From positions 84,752 through 148,751 of the forward strand of contig CAIJKY010000013.1 in the NCBI GenBank assembly GCA_903821365.1: DNA of 64,000 nucleotides. Reading direction: 5' to 3'. Shown one piece after another: positions 57,254-64,000 of the stretch (its first letter is position 1; the number at the start of each line of letters is the position of its first letter). The stretch is from an uncultured bacterium (GTDB taxonomy: Bacteria; Patescibacteriota; Saccharimonadia; Saccharimonadales; Saccharimonadaceae). A program made the translations under genes and the position numbers. The notes below the pieces were generated by a model. That model worked only from the letters and a program-made list of their open reading frames with translations, did not search any database and had not been told where the DNA came from.

Positions 57254-58211
57254 AACCTTCGTGACCAAAATGGCCATAACGCGCTGTTTGTTCGTAGATT
57301 GGTCGTCGCAAATCAAGCGCCGCGATAATGCCATTTGGTGATAAATCATAGCCTTCCACTTGTCGCTGGTCACCATCAACGACCACCGTTGCTTCAAGCG
57401 GCTGGTCGTAACCGATCGCATAGGCAAGATAGACAAATACTTCTTTGGCATCATACTTTTTAAGATAATCGACGGCAATTTTACGTGCTGCGTATGCTGC
57501 CGAGCGGTCTACTTTGCTTGGGTCTTTACCGCTAAACGCACCGCCACCAACTGGGATACGTGGTCCATAATTATCAACCACAAGTTTGCGGCCGGTGAGG
57601 CCGGCGTCAGCATCAAAACCACCCAGCTGCCAATCACCCGCCGGATTAATGTGTAGCGCAACATCACTCGCAACACGTGCGCGCGTTTCTTGTTGCAACC
57701 AATTCTCTACCGCCGCTGTCAGTTCGGCCTTTGCGGCATGTTGGAAACTCGCCACCACAGAAACAATGACGCCATCCTTAGTTGTCACCTGCGTCTTGCC
57801 GTCATGCGGCCAAGTCTCATACAAGTGCTGATTTAATTGGCGTGACAGTATCACCTCAAGTGGCAATAATTCTTTGGTTTCGTTTGTAGCATAGCCAACC
57901 ATTATGCCCTGGTCGCCCGCGCCGCCAGTATCAACGCCGTGAGCGATTTCTGGGCTCTGCTTCGCAATATGCTCGATAAGCGTTACGTCTCCGGCAAGCC
58001 GTTTAACGATACCTGCAACATCAATACCCGTTGCTTTTGACGTTACTTCACCCGTTACAAATACTGTGCCATGTCCGCCCGTGACATCAATTGCCACACG
58101 TACTTTAGGATCTTGCGCCAAATGTGCGTCCAAAATGGCATCCGATATCTGGTCGCAAATCTTGTCAGGGTGACGTGGCGAAACGCTCTCGGCGGTCTTG
58201 AACTTTGACAT
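57240..58211 (-). CDS. metK: S-adenosylmethionine synthetase, compact form
   Basis: 323 aa from ATG 58211 behind AAAGGAG; bacterial MetK is usually about 380-400 aa. All catalytic blocks are kept: SPRHPDKICDQISDAILD, GAGDQGIMVGYA, DGKTQVT, the P-loop-like GGGAFSGKDPSKVDRSAAY and the C-terminal GHFGHEGFSWE. The shortening is spread over surface loops. Makes SAM from methionine and ATP. The leader is a SAM-I riboswitch, giving feedback control. Confidence 0.94.
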   Translation of the reverse strand: MSKFKTAESVSPRHPDKICDQISDAILDAHLAQDPKVRVAIDVTGGHGTVFVTGEVTSKATGIDVAGIVKRLAGDVTLIEHIAKQSPEIAHGVDTGGAGDQGIMVGYATNETKELLPLEVILSRQLNQHLYETWPHDGKTQVTTKDGVIVSVVASFQHAAKAELTAAVENWLQQETRARVASDVALHINPAGDWQLGGFDADAGLTGRKLVVDNYGPRIPVGGGAFSGKDPSKVDRSAAYAARKIAVDYLKKYDAKEVFVYLAYAIGYDQPLEATVVVDGDQRQVEGYDLSPNGIIAALDLRRPIYEQTARYGHFGHEGFSWE

Positions 58212-58266
58212 AAAAATAACTCCTTTCGTATCTTTCACCCTAGGAGAAAGTGACAAAAGAAGTTGC

Positions 58267-58372
58267 CTTATCTTTCCCGTTAGGGCTAGAGGGGGCACCG
58301 TTCAACGGGTAAGATCGTTGATGGTTGCCGGCAGGTCGTCGAGCTAGTTCTCTCGCTGCACTCTTGATACAT
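58267..58372 (-). promoter_or_regulatory. SAM-I (S-box) riboswitch of metK
   Basis: On the minus strand TATCAAGAG-TGCAGCGAGAGA, CTCGACGACC-TGCCGGCAACC, P3 ATCAACG/CGTTGA, GGTGCC and the closing GAAAGATAAG follow the S-box consensus in order. Downstream CTTTC/GAAAG and CTCCT opposite AAAGGAG of the metK ribosome site suggest control of translation rather than termination. An extended -10 TGC-TATTAT lies about 30 nt upstream (near 58393-58401). Confidence 0.9.
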
Positions 58373-58424
58373 TTAATTGTTTACGTAAGCAATAATAGCA
58401 CACGTCGCACGGAAACCAATAGTC

Positions 58425-58877
58425 TTAGGAGATTATTTTTTCTTCGCGCAGAACTTGCAGTATCCGCTTTGCCGTACCGACAATACGGCCAAATAATGCA
58501 CTAGTAACCAGCAATAAACCAATCGAACCTATCGAGTCGCCAGAGGCAAATAGCTCGGCAATGTGCGTGCGATTTAGCTCAAAAACGATGAATAAAACTA
58601 AGACAACGATACCGTAGATATCGATTCGGCCAATCACTTTTGACTCATCTTTATTCCACGATATTTTGTACATACGTGATGATACTAATCCAGCCGTAAA
58701 GCCAAGCAATATTGCCAGCACCACTTGCCAAAAAATGGCTTGCGAAATGATTAAATTGTACATGGTGATAACAAAAAGGACTGTGTAAACAACTCCAAGA
58801 ATACGCAAGTTGTTGCGTAAACCTTTGCTGGCGTGCGTGTCGATGTGTTTAGCTTTTTCGTGGCGGTGTTGGCTCAT
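58425..58877 (-). CDS. four-TM membrane protein, 150 aa
   Basis: His/Lys-rich cytoplasmic head (MSQHRHEKAKHIDTHASKG), then about four hydrophobic segments (residues 24-45, 48-68, 88-100, 115-135) and a basic end. No family recognised. Lies upstream of the metK riboswitch promoter on the same strand. Confidence 0.75.
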   Translation of the reverse strand: MSQHRHEKAKHIDTHASKGLRNNLRILGVVYTVLFVITMYNLIISQAIFWQVVLAILLGFTAGLVSSRMYKISWNKDESKVIGRIDIYGIVVLVLFIVFELNRTHIAELFASGDSIGSIGLLLVTSALFGRIVGTAKRILQVLREEKIIS

Positions 58878-58947
58878 GTCTATAGCATAGCAAACAATTG
58901 GTTGAAATATACTTTACTTTGTTAACTATATTTGTTACACTACACTC

Positions 58948-59733
58948 ATGAAAGAAGCACCAAACCTCCACACCACCATAACCGGTAGCGGCCCGACCGT
59001 AGTGCTATTGCATGGTTTTTTGGCATCTTCTAAATACTGGGATAAAGTTGCGGCGCTTGCTGCACATAATCATACAGTGATTGCAATCGACCTACTCGGG
59101 TTCGGCAATTCCCCTAAGCCTCGTCGCAGTAAGTACGATTATGATGCTCATATAAATAGCATTAATAGCACGTTAAAAAATCTCAATATCATTGAGCCTT
59201 TTACGCTGATGGGTCACTCGATGGGCGCCCTCTTAGCCTTGCGATTCGCCAACCTTTACGAACAGCGTGTGAACAAATTAGTACTCGCTAACATGCCCGT
59301 TATGCTTGGTGCTAAAGAAGCTAGGTATCACACACTCCGCACTAATGTTATTAATCGACTTGGGCTATCCATAGTCACTCACCGATTCATATGGCGATTA
59401 TTCCGCATTCTCTTGCGTACACGGTTGTTGCCAACAGTACTCCTCGACATGCTGCAAGATAAAAAGTCTTACATTTTTCAACATACCGCAACATCACGCT
59501 TGCGATCGTTTCGTAATGTTATTGTCAAAGCCCGAATCGACGCCGATTTAGCGATAGTAAACGTTAGCACGACGGTCATCTCAGGCGTAAGCGACAAAAA
59601 GATCTATATCGATAACTTAATGAATAACATCACGCTCAGTCCAAAAGTCGCGCTACAAAACGTTGAGGGCAACCATCACTTACCACGAGTCAACCCTGGC
59701 CTTTTTATCGACGCACTTAAAACACCTATTTAA
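58948..59733 (+). CDS. alpha/beta hydrolase
   Basis: 261 aa. Oxyanion motif LLHGFLASSKYWD near residue 20, nucleophile elbow MGHSMGAL (Ser about 90), catalytic Asp region SGVSDKKIYID and a late His in NVEGNHHLP. Cytoplasmic esterase, lipase or haloperoxidase relative; substrate unknown. TG-T-TACACT extended -10 ends 6 nt before the ATG (leaderless). Confidence 0.9.
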   Translation: MKEAPNLHTTITGSGPTVVLLHGFLASSKYWDKVAALAAHNHTVIAIDLLGFGNSPKPRRSKYDYDAHINSINSTLKNLNIIEPFTLMGHSMGALLALRFANLYEQRVNKLVLANMPVMLGAKEARYHTLRTNVINRLGLSIVTHRFIWRLFRILLRTRLLPTVLLDMLQDKKSYIFQHTATSRLRSFRNVIVKARIDADLAIVNVSTTVISGVSDKKIYIDNLMNNITLSPKVALQNVEGNHHLPRVNPGLFIDALKTPI

Positions 59734-59749
59734 CACTGAGCTGCAATGC

Positions 59750-62071
59750 TTAAGAACGTTTTGCTTTCCGCGACAGCTTCGACGGCCACCACATCCATCG
59801 CCCAACTTCGAGCGTCAATGCTGGTACAAGCAATGAGCGCACCAGTATCGTGTCGAGCAAAACACCAAAGGCGACAATAAACGCCAGCTGCGCCAGGAAC
59901 AAAATTGGTATAACACTGAGCGCCGCAAACGTCGCGGCAAGCACGATGCCTGCACTTGTGATGACGCCGCCGGTCACGACCAGGCCTTTAATCGTTCCGT
60001 TTCTCACGCCAGCCTTTAACGTCTCTTCTCGGACCCGGGTCATTAAGAAAATATTGTAGTCGATACCGAGCGCTACCAAAAAGACAAAGCCAAAGATTAC
60101 CACCGACGGGTCGGCGCCTGGGAACTGCCACAGGTGATTGAACAAGAAGGCAGAGATGCCCATTGTTGCACCAAATGATACCACGGTTGTGACAAGTAAC
60201 AAGAGCGGTGCAGCAATCGATCGCAATAGTAACATCAGAATCAAAGTGATCGCTAACAGAATAAGCGGAATGATAATTTTCTCGTCGCGCAGTGCTGCTT
60301 GATTCGTGTCGTATTGCGCCGCGCTTGTACCACCAACTAACGATGCGGCATCAACTACATGCACGTCTTGTCGAAGTGACACGATCGTTTGACGTGCTGC
60401 AAGTGAGTCCGGAGCATTAGTAAGCGTTACTTGAAGCAGTACTTTCCCATCAACCACTTTTTCTTTCGCGTCTTTAAACGGATATGCCTCATCAGCGATA
60501 CTCTCGGCGCTAGGAATGTTTGCGATAGCTTTGACATACGCCGCCTCGATTGCCTGTGCAGGTAGCCCGACAAGTTGTTGTTCGAGCTGTGTGCGTAGCG
60601 TCATTAGCTGCTCGTCACGTTTTGTCTTCACCTGTTCAAGTATTTTCGAGCGCAGTTCATTTTCGGCTTTCCCTACCGGTTTAATGCCTGCTTCAGTGCC
60701 CGTTGCGGTAACATTCACTGATGCCACGCCAGTATCAGCTTCAAGCGCCTGTACAACAGCCGCCTGTTTATCACTCTGCGCAATAACGTATGCCGGTGAA
60801 CCAGAACCACTTGGAAAATGAGCATTCAGCACTTTTTGTCCTTCACGGGCTTCTGATTTGCCAAGTATCAAATCACCTTGCGACACGCCCGTCGCTTTTA
60901 GTTGGAATATACCAAGACAAGCGACCAACAGTATCACTGCACTCCCGACCCAAATCCGTCGCGGGTGACGGCCAACGAACCTACCAACCTTCGCCCAAAC
61001 TGGATGATTTTGCTGATACTCATGATGATCTTTCGCAGGTGCATGCTTTGGTCGTTTTGGCCAAAATGCAACACGCCCAAACATCAATAATAGCGCCGGC
61101 AAAAGTGTCAGCGTCGCAATAATCGATAAGATGATCCCAATGCCACCAACTGGTCCGAGCGCTTTGTTAGAGCCAAGATCAGAGAATAGTAAACATAATA
61201 ATCCAACCGTTACCGTACTGCCCGCGGCAAGAATCGGCTCAAACGAAGCCGCAATCGCGGCACGCGTCGCCTGCCACGTCGTTTTATAATTGACCAGCTC
61301 TTCTCGAAAACGAGCTATATACAGCAACGAATAATCAGTCGCCGCACCAATCACCAGAATAAATAATATTCCCTGCACTTGCCCATTCAGCTGGACAACT
61401 CCTGCCTTGGCAAGATAGTAGACTGCTAGAATAGCCGTTGCGAGTGCTGCCATAGAGGTAAACAGCACAATAATCGGCAAGAGCGGTGAACGATAGACAA
61501 TCAAAAGAATAAAGAACACGACACCTAATGCGACAAACAATAACGTGCCGTCGATGCCAGCAAACGCCGCCTGCAAATCATTTGCAAACGATGCTGGGCC
61601 AGTCAGTATGAATGAGACAGGTAAATCTGCATTTTTAAGTTCGGTACGAATCGCAGAGAATATCGCTTTAAAGTCGCCATCGCTTTGCAGTGGCACTACC
61701 GTAAAAGCTGCCTTTGTATCATCGGCAATTATTGGTGGCGACAGCTTGCCTTTAACACCTTCAATGGTCGATACTTTGTCGTTGATCGCAGTGATCGCGG
61801 CAGTGTCGCTATCAGTTAACGTTTGGCCATCATGACTATAAACAACGATAACCGGAATTGTTTTGTCATCGCGAAACTTCTCGAGCTCACGATTGACCTT
61901 GGTCGCTTCGGCGCTATTTGGTAAAAAAGTTGTGAGATCGGTACTGGCGACATCGCTAATTTTGCCGAAGTACGGGCCGCCAATGCCAGCAAGCGCCAGC
62001 CAAGCAATAATAATGACACCGGGCAATAGAATACGAAGCCATTTTTTAGGGAGTGTTGTTGTTTTCATCAT
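59750..62071 (-). CDS. MMPL-family (RND-type) transporter
   Basis: 773 aa. Layout of MMPL proteins: one N-terminal helix, a large outer domain, five helices (about 165-335), a cytoplasmic loop, another single helix (about 372), second outer domain, five helices (about 575-755). Asp/Tyr proton-relay motifs GAATDYSLLYIARFREEL and ALGIDYNIFLMTRVREET are intact. Exports lipids or other hydrophobic molecules; in actinobacteria such proteins move mycolic precursors. Basic C-terminus SKLSRKAKRS. Confidence 0.93.
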   Translation of the reverse strand: MMKTTTLPKKWLRILLPGVIIIAWLALAGIGGPYFGKISDVASTDLTTFLPNSAEATKVNRELEKFRDDKTIPVIVVYSHDGQTLTDSDTAAITAINDKVSTIEGVKGKLSPPIIADDTKAAFTVVPLQSDGDFKAIFSAIRTELKNADLPVSFILTGPASFANDLQAAFAGIDGTLLFVALGVVFFILLIVYRSPLLPIIVLFTSMAALATAILAVYYLAKAGVVQLNGQVQGILFILVIGAATDYSLLYIARFREELVNYKTTWQATRAAIAASFEPILAAGSTVTVGLLCLLFSDLGSNKALGPVGGIGIILSIIATLTLLPALLLMFGRVAFWPKRPKHAPAKDHHEYQQNHPVWAKVGRFVGRHPRRIWVGSAVILLVACLGIFQLKATGVSQGDLILGKSEAREGQKVLNAHFPSGSGSPAYVIAQSDKQAAVVQALEADTGVASVNVTATGTEAGIKPVGKAENELRSKILEQVKTKRDEQLMTLRTQLEQQLVGLPAQAIEAAYVKAIANIPSAESIADEAYPFKDAKEKVVDGKVLLQVTLTNAPDSLAARQTIVSLRQDVHVVDAASLVGGTSAAQYDTNQAALRDEKIIIPLILLAITLILMLLLRSIAAPLLLLVTTVVSFGATMGISAFLFNHLWQFPGADPSVVIFGFVFLVALGIDYNIFLMTRVREETLKAGVRNGTIKGLVVTGGVITSAGIVLAATFAALSVIPILFLAQLAFIVAFGVLLDTILVRSLLVPALTLEVGRWMWWPSKLSRKAKRS

Positions 62072-62110
62072 GTATTCATTATAGGCTACGGGGCGCCAGG
62101 AATGCTATTT

Positions 62111-62178
62111 AAAAAGATGAAGCCCCGCCAGTTGCAGCAGCACTTCACCTTTTCGGCAGTGCGCCGCAACTGCGGGGC
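62111..62178 (-). terminator. large hairpin terminator of the GC-rich 120-aa gene
   Basis: On the minus strand GCCCCGCAGTTGC pairs with GCAACTGGCGGGGC (one bulge), followed by TTCATCTTTTT. It isolates the cassette from the MMPL gene. Confidence 0.75.
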
Positions 62179-62200
62179 AGAGCGGGGCGTAGCTAGTTGG

Positions 62201-62563
62201 CTACACTTCGCTGGCTCGCTCAGAGATCCAGACACCCTTGGTCGCGGCCGCGATGCCGAAGTACGCGGCCTGCGACGAGCCTGCATCTTCGCCCGTTGGA
62301 ACCATGGCGAACAGCAGCCCGTCATGCGGAACCTCTGCGAAGTAGCTGCGATCAGCGAAGACCACGGAGCGCTGGCCATCGGTGCGCCGACGAACGGCAT
62401 CATCCAGATACGCCAGCACCTCGTCGCTCGCACCCCGTTCTTCACTCGTTAGTGCCTCGGAGTGATAGGCCATGAGGTACTCACGAGATTCGTGCAGGGC
62501 GCCTGCCGCCAGATCGCGCGCGACCGACGTCAGAGCACCCTGCAGGCTCACCGGAAGTGACAT
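62201..62563 (-). CDS. GC-rich orphan protein, 120 aa, unknown function
   Basis: Start at ATG 62563 (MSLPVSLQGALTSVARDLAA) behind GGAG; an upstream in-frame ATG at 62638 lies in AT-rich leader. Soluble, Ala/Glu/Asp-rich, with SEERGASDEVLAYLDDAVRR and FADRSYFAEVPHDGLL. Composition far more GC-rich than the flanking MMPL and tsaC genes. Own leader and hairpin terminator, as in the cassettes at 4.0, 17.7 and 19.9 kb. No family recognised. Confidence 0.68.
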   Translation of the reverse strand: MSLPVSLQGALTSVARDLAAGALHESREYLMAYHSEALTSEERGASDEVLAYLDDAVRRRTDGQRSVVFADRSYFAEVPHDGLLFAMVPTGEDAGSSQAAYFGIAAATKGVWISERASEV

Positions 62564-62644
62564 TGCATGTCTCCAATTCTTTGGTACATCACGAACAACG
62601 AATACTATTACTTTAACATGTAAAGCATATTTTATCAAATAATG

Positions 62645-63250
62645 CTACGATGGTTCTTCAAGTGCGTCCGGATGAATGGTCGCTGCACCTTGGCGTAAAA
62701 TTTCAATCTTAAGCCGGATGATCGTTGAAGCGAGTGGCGAGTCAACGTGCCCACCGTCAACATAGAAATCGAGACGATTGCCAAATATCGCTTGCGCTTC
62801 TGGGATGTTTTTTACCATTGGCTCGTTTGGGCGATTGGCGCTTGTGGTCAAGAGTGGCCCAACACTCTCGAGCAACGCCACAACATCTTGATTGTCTGGC
62901 ACGCGCACTGCAAGCGATTCCAAACCAAGATCAAGATATTCAAGACCAAGCTTTGTCGGCAGCACAATCGTCACGGGGCCAGGCCAAAACTGCTCGGCCG
63001 CTTTGACATGTTCGCGCTGGATGCCAAGATCGATAAGTTGCTGCGTATTTGCAGCGATAAGCGTACCCGGTTTGTACTTGCGGCCTTTCGTATCAATAAC
63101 GCGTTTGGCCGCCTCGGGGTTAGTTGCGCTACCGACAAGTCCGTAGACCGTATCAGTCAATAAAATACCAACACCGCCATTTTTGAGTATGTCAACTAAT
63201 GCCGGATCGGCAAGACTATCAAAAACGGGGGTGGGAGTGTTTTTTGGCAC
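62645..63250 (-). CDS. tsaC: threonylcarbamoyl-AMP synthase (TsaC/Sua5-YrdC)
   Basis: 201 aa from GTG 63250, 6 nt behind GATAAT; a TTG six codons upstream is possible. YrdC fold: GGVGILLTDTVYGLVG for substrate entry, the KGRKYKPGTLIA motif, PGPVTIVLP, LAVRVPD and LTTSANRPNEP. Makes threonylcarbamoyl-AMP for t6A37 of ANN-decoding tRNAs, including the CAU tRNAs of this window. The C-terminal Sua5 domain is absent. Confidence 0.94.
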   Translation of the reverse strand: MPKNTPTPVFDSLADPALVDILKNGGVGILLTDTVYGLVGSATNPEAAKRVIDTKGRKYKPGTLIAANTQQLIDLGIQREHVKAAEQFWPGPVTIVLPTKLGLEYLDLGLESLAVRVPDNQDVVALLESVGPLLTTSANRPNEPMVKNIPEAQAIFGNRLDFYVDGGHVDSPLASTIIRLKIEILRQGAATIHPDALEEPS

Positions 63251-63277
63251 TGATGCATTATCTAACAAAAATGGGGA

Positions 63278-63439
63278 TTAGTCTAGGGGTATTGCTAACT
63301 TTTGGCGAACGTAATCGTGCACCGTATGCATGTAGTTATCAACTGCCATTTGTGTTGCGCGGACAAAATCTTTTTCGCTGAGCCATTCATACCGGCTATG
63401 TTCCCATTTGCTGAGGTTTGAGTGTAAAGTCAGTCTCAT
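63278..63439 (-). pseudogene. C-terminal fragment of a Nudix-type protein
   Basis: A 53-codon frame beginning MRLTLHSNLSKWEHSRYEWL and ending VRQKLAIPLD reads like the last third of a Nudix hydrolase (strand plus WEHSRYEWLSEKDF, then a C-terminal helix). The Nudix box is missing. It joins a frame of RHS type around 63400, so it is probably a remnant. Confidence 0.55.
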
Positions 63440-63545
63440 TCATCTTTTCATGTTGACCAACCCAGGCGTAGTTGGTGCCGGTGGGGGCGTTGTCGGGAGT
63501 GGATGTGGATATGGGTTGGCCGAAGGGGTCGTATTGGAAGGTGGG
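63396..63545 (-). pseudogene. fragment of an RHS/YD-repeat protein
   Basis: Between two stops the frame reads PTFQYDPFGQPI..., NYAWVGQHEKMNETDFTLKP, then QQMG and a stop. YDPFGQP and WVGQHEK-QMG are conserved in the core end of RHS-repeat proteins, which normally continue with a YxPxLGRF segment. About 45 codons remain; everything else is missing. Confidence 0.65.
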
Positions 63546-63558
63546 CTAAATATGTCAG

Positions 63559-63822
63559 CTAATTGTAAAAATAATATAAACCCAATCCTGCCGCGCTTGC
63601 GATTAAACTCAGCGCAGCAAGCACTCTATAAAACATGCGGTTCTCGATATTACTTTTATGCCAAGTAAGTAACAAGGCGCGAGCGCTAAAAGCAATTCCA
63701 GCGATTGCCGACCACCAGAATATGAATAATGACAATAGCGAGGCAATGAAGCCTAGTAGTGAAAATAGTTTTACTTGTTTTTTGGCTTGCTCTGGGGTGG
63801 TGGTGTTTAGGGCTGTTTTCAT
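63559..63822 (-). CDS. small membrane protein, 87 aa
   Basis: Polar head (MKTALNTTTPEQAKKQVKLF), two hydrophobic segments at about residues 19-52 and one at 66-85 with a basic loop (TWHKSNIENRMFYR) between; resembles DUF4190-type small membrane proteins. AAGAAAG upstream may serve as ribosome site. Function unknown. Confidence 0.65.
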   Translation of the reverse strand: MKTALNTTTPEQAKKQVKLFSLLGFIASLLSLFIFWWSAIAGIAFSARALLLTWHKSNIENRMFYRVLAALSLIASAAGLGLYYFYN

Positions 63823-63848
63823 AGTTTTACTTTCTTAATATTTCTATT

Positions 63849-64000
63849 CTACCTTCTGAGAATGCTTGCGTCGATGCGAAGATCGCACTTTATTTTTTTC
63901 TTTGTATCTCTATCGACTGGCAAGAAAGTCCTAAGCCAGAGGCCATGGAATGAGATTGCCTTGATGATGGCAGTTTTAGAATTTTTTGTTTCGCGTAATA
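63849..64000 (-). CDS. possible C-terminal end of a gene beyond the window
   Basis: An open frame enters from the right edge and ends at TAG 63849-63851, reading ...AIISKAI-like then SFHGLWLRTFLPVDRDTKKK and a basic end DASILRR. A second frame is open over part of the same stretch. Nothing is recognised, so this is only a candidate. Confidence 0.2.
   Translation of the reverse strand, partial: LRETKNSKTAIIKAISFHGLWLRTFLPVDRDTKKKIKCDLRIDASILRR

Noticed and set aside
1..64000. CRISPR array, insertion sequence or prophage
   Set aside because: No regularly spaced direct repeats, transposase, integrase or phage structural genes were seen on reading both strands; an exact repeat search was not possible by eye.

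Overview
The window looks like a chromosomal segment of a Candidatus Saccharibacteria (TM7) or closely related Candidate Phyla Radiation bacterium. Grounds: genes are dense and short-spaced, the standard code works (TGA is a genuine stop in many ATGA gene overlaps), the aspartyl-tRNA synthetase is of the archaeal/non-discriminating type, a small CPR-type 74-aa protein is present, and central metabolism is sugar-based (oxidative pentose-phosphate enzymes, trehalase, alpha-glucosidase) with many small membrane-anchored or secreted proteins of no known family. This assignment is an inference from gene content, not from a marker phylogeny.

Layout. 0-4 kb: sppA-pgl-gnd-zwf operon on the minus strand, zwf cut by the window edge. 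4-4.6 kb: a GC-rich orphan gene and elongator tRNA-Met. 4.6-8.6 kb: an operon for a secreted metzincin-type protease and two tandem paralogous membrane-anchored proteins. 8.7-12.5 kb: Nudix hydrolase, a polytopic membrane protein, and an operon of a 36-aa membrane peptide, an ATP-cone protein, a flavin disulfide oxidoreductase and a methyltransferase. 12.5-17.2 kb: RRM protein, MarR regulator divergent from a fasciclin-DipZ-glutaredoxin thiol operon, initiator tRNA, FtsB/DivIC-like protein, tRNA-Ile2. 17.2-20.7 kb: GC-rich accessory zone (small membrane protein, degenerate tRNA-like element, divergent cytochrome P450, orphan 235-aa protein) with an SDR gene inside it. 20.7-35.5 kb: trehalase with a leader attenuator, transporters, MurC-like ligase, MscS channel, DNA glycosylases, a cutinase-VWA surface protein, AspRS, a DsbA-like oxidoreductase. 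35.5-47 kb: small peptide genes with consensus promoters, ion transporters, pilin, Kef antiporter, a zinc-ribbon protein behind a cobalamin-type riboswitch, AbrB-MFS operon, a glycosidase-like protein, an LPETG surface protein. 47-64 kb: Crp/Fnr regulator, PAS/CHASE-kinase/response regulator, polyprenyl synthase, both subunits of ATP-citrate lyase, acyltransferase plus GH13 glucosidase, metK behind a SAM-I riboswitch, MMPL transporter, a GC-rich orphan, tsaC, and an RHS/Nudix remnant.

How the parts fit. Trehalase and the GH13 enzyme can release glucose, and zwf-pgl-gnd oxidise glucose 6-phosphate for NAD(P)H; the disulfide oxidoreductases (DipZ, glutaredoxin, DsbA-like, Lpd/MerA-like) form a thiol-redox group. 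The cutinase-like protein, protease, LPETG protein, pilin and many one-TM proteins would face outward, consistent with an epibiont living on another bacterium. Regulation is visible in two riboswitches (cobalamin class II and SAM-I), a leader attenuator, three consensus TTGACA/TATAAT-type promoters in front of structured or short leaders, and at least nine genes whose -10 box sits only 6-8 nt before the start codon (predicted leaderless mRNAs).

The strongest leads are the cobalamin riboswitch in front of an uncharacterised zinc-ribbon gene, the four or five self-contained GC-rich gene cassettes with their own hairpin terminators, the tRNA-like element with a tetraloop in place of the anticodon loop, and the promoter-leader-29-aa-peptide unit near 35.7 kb.
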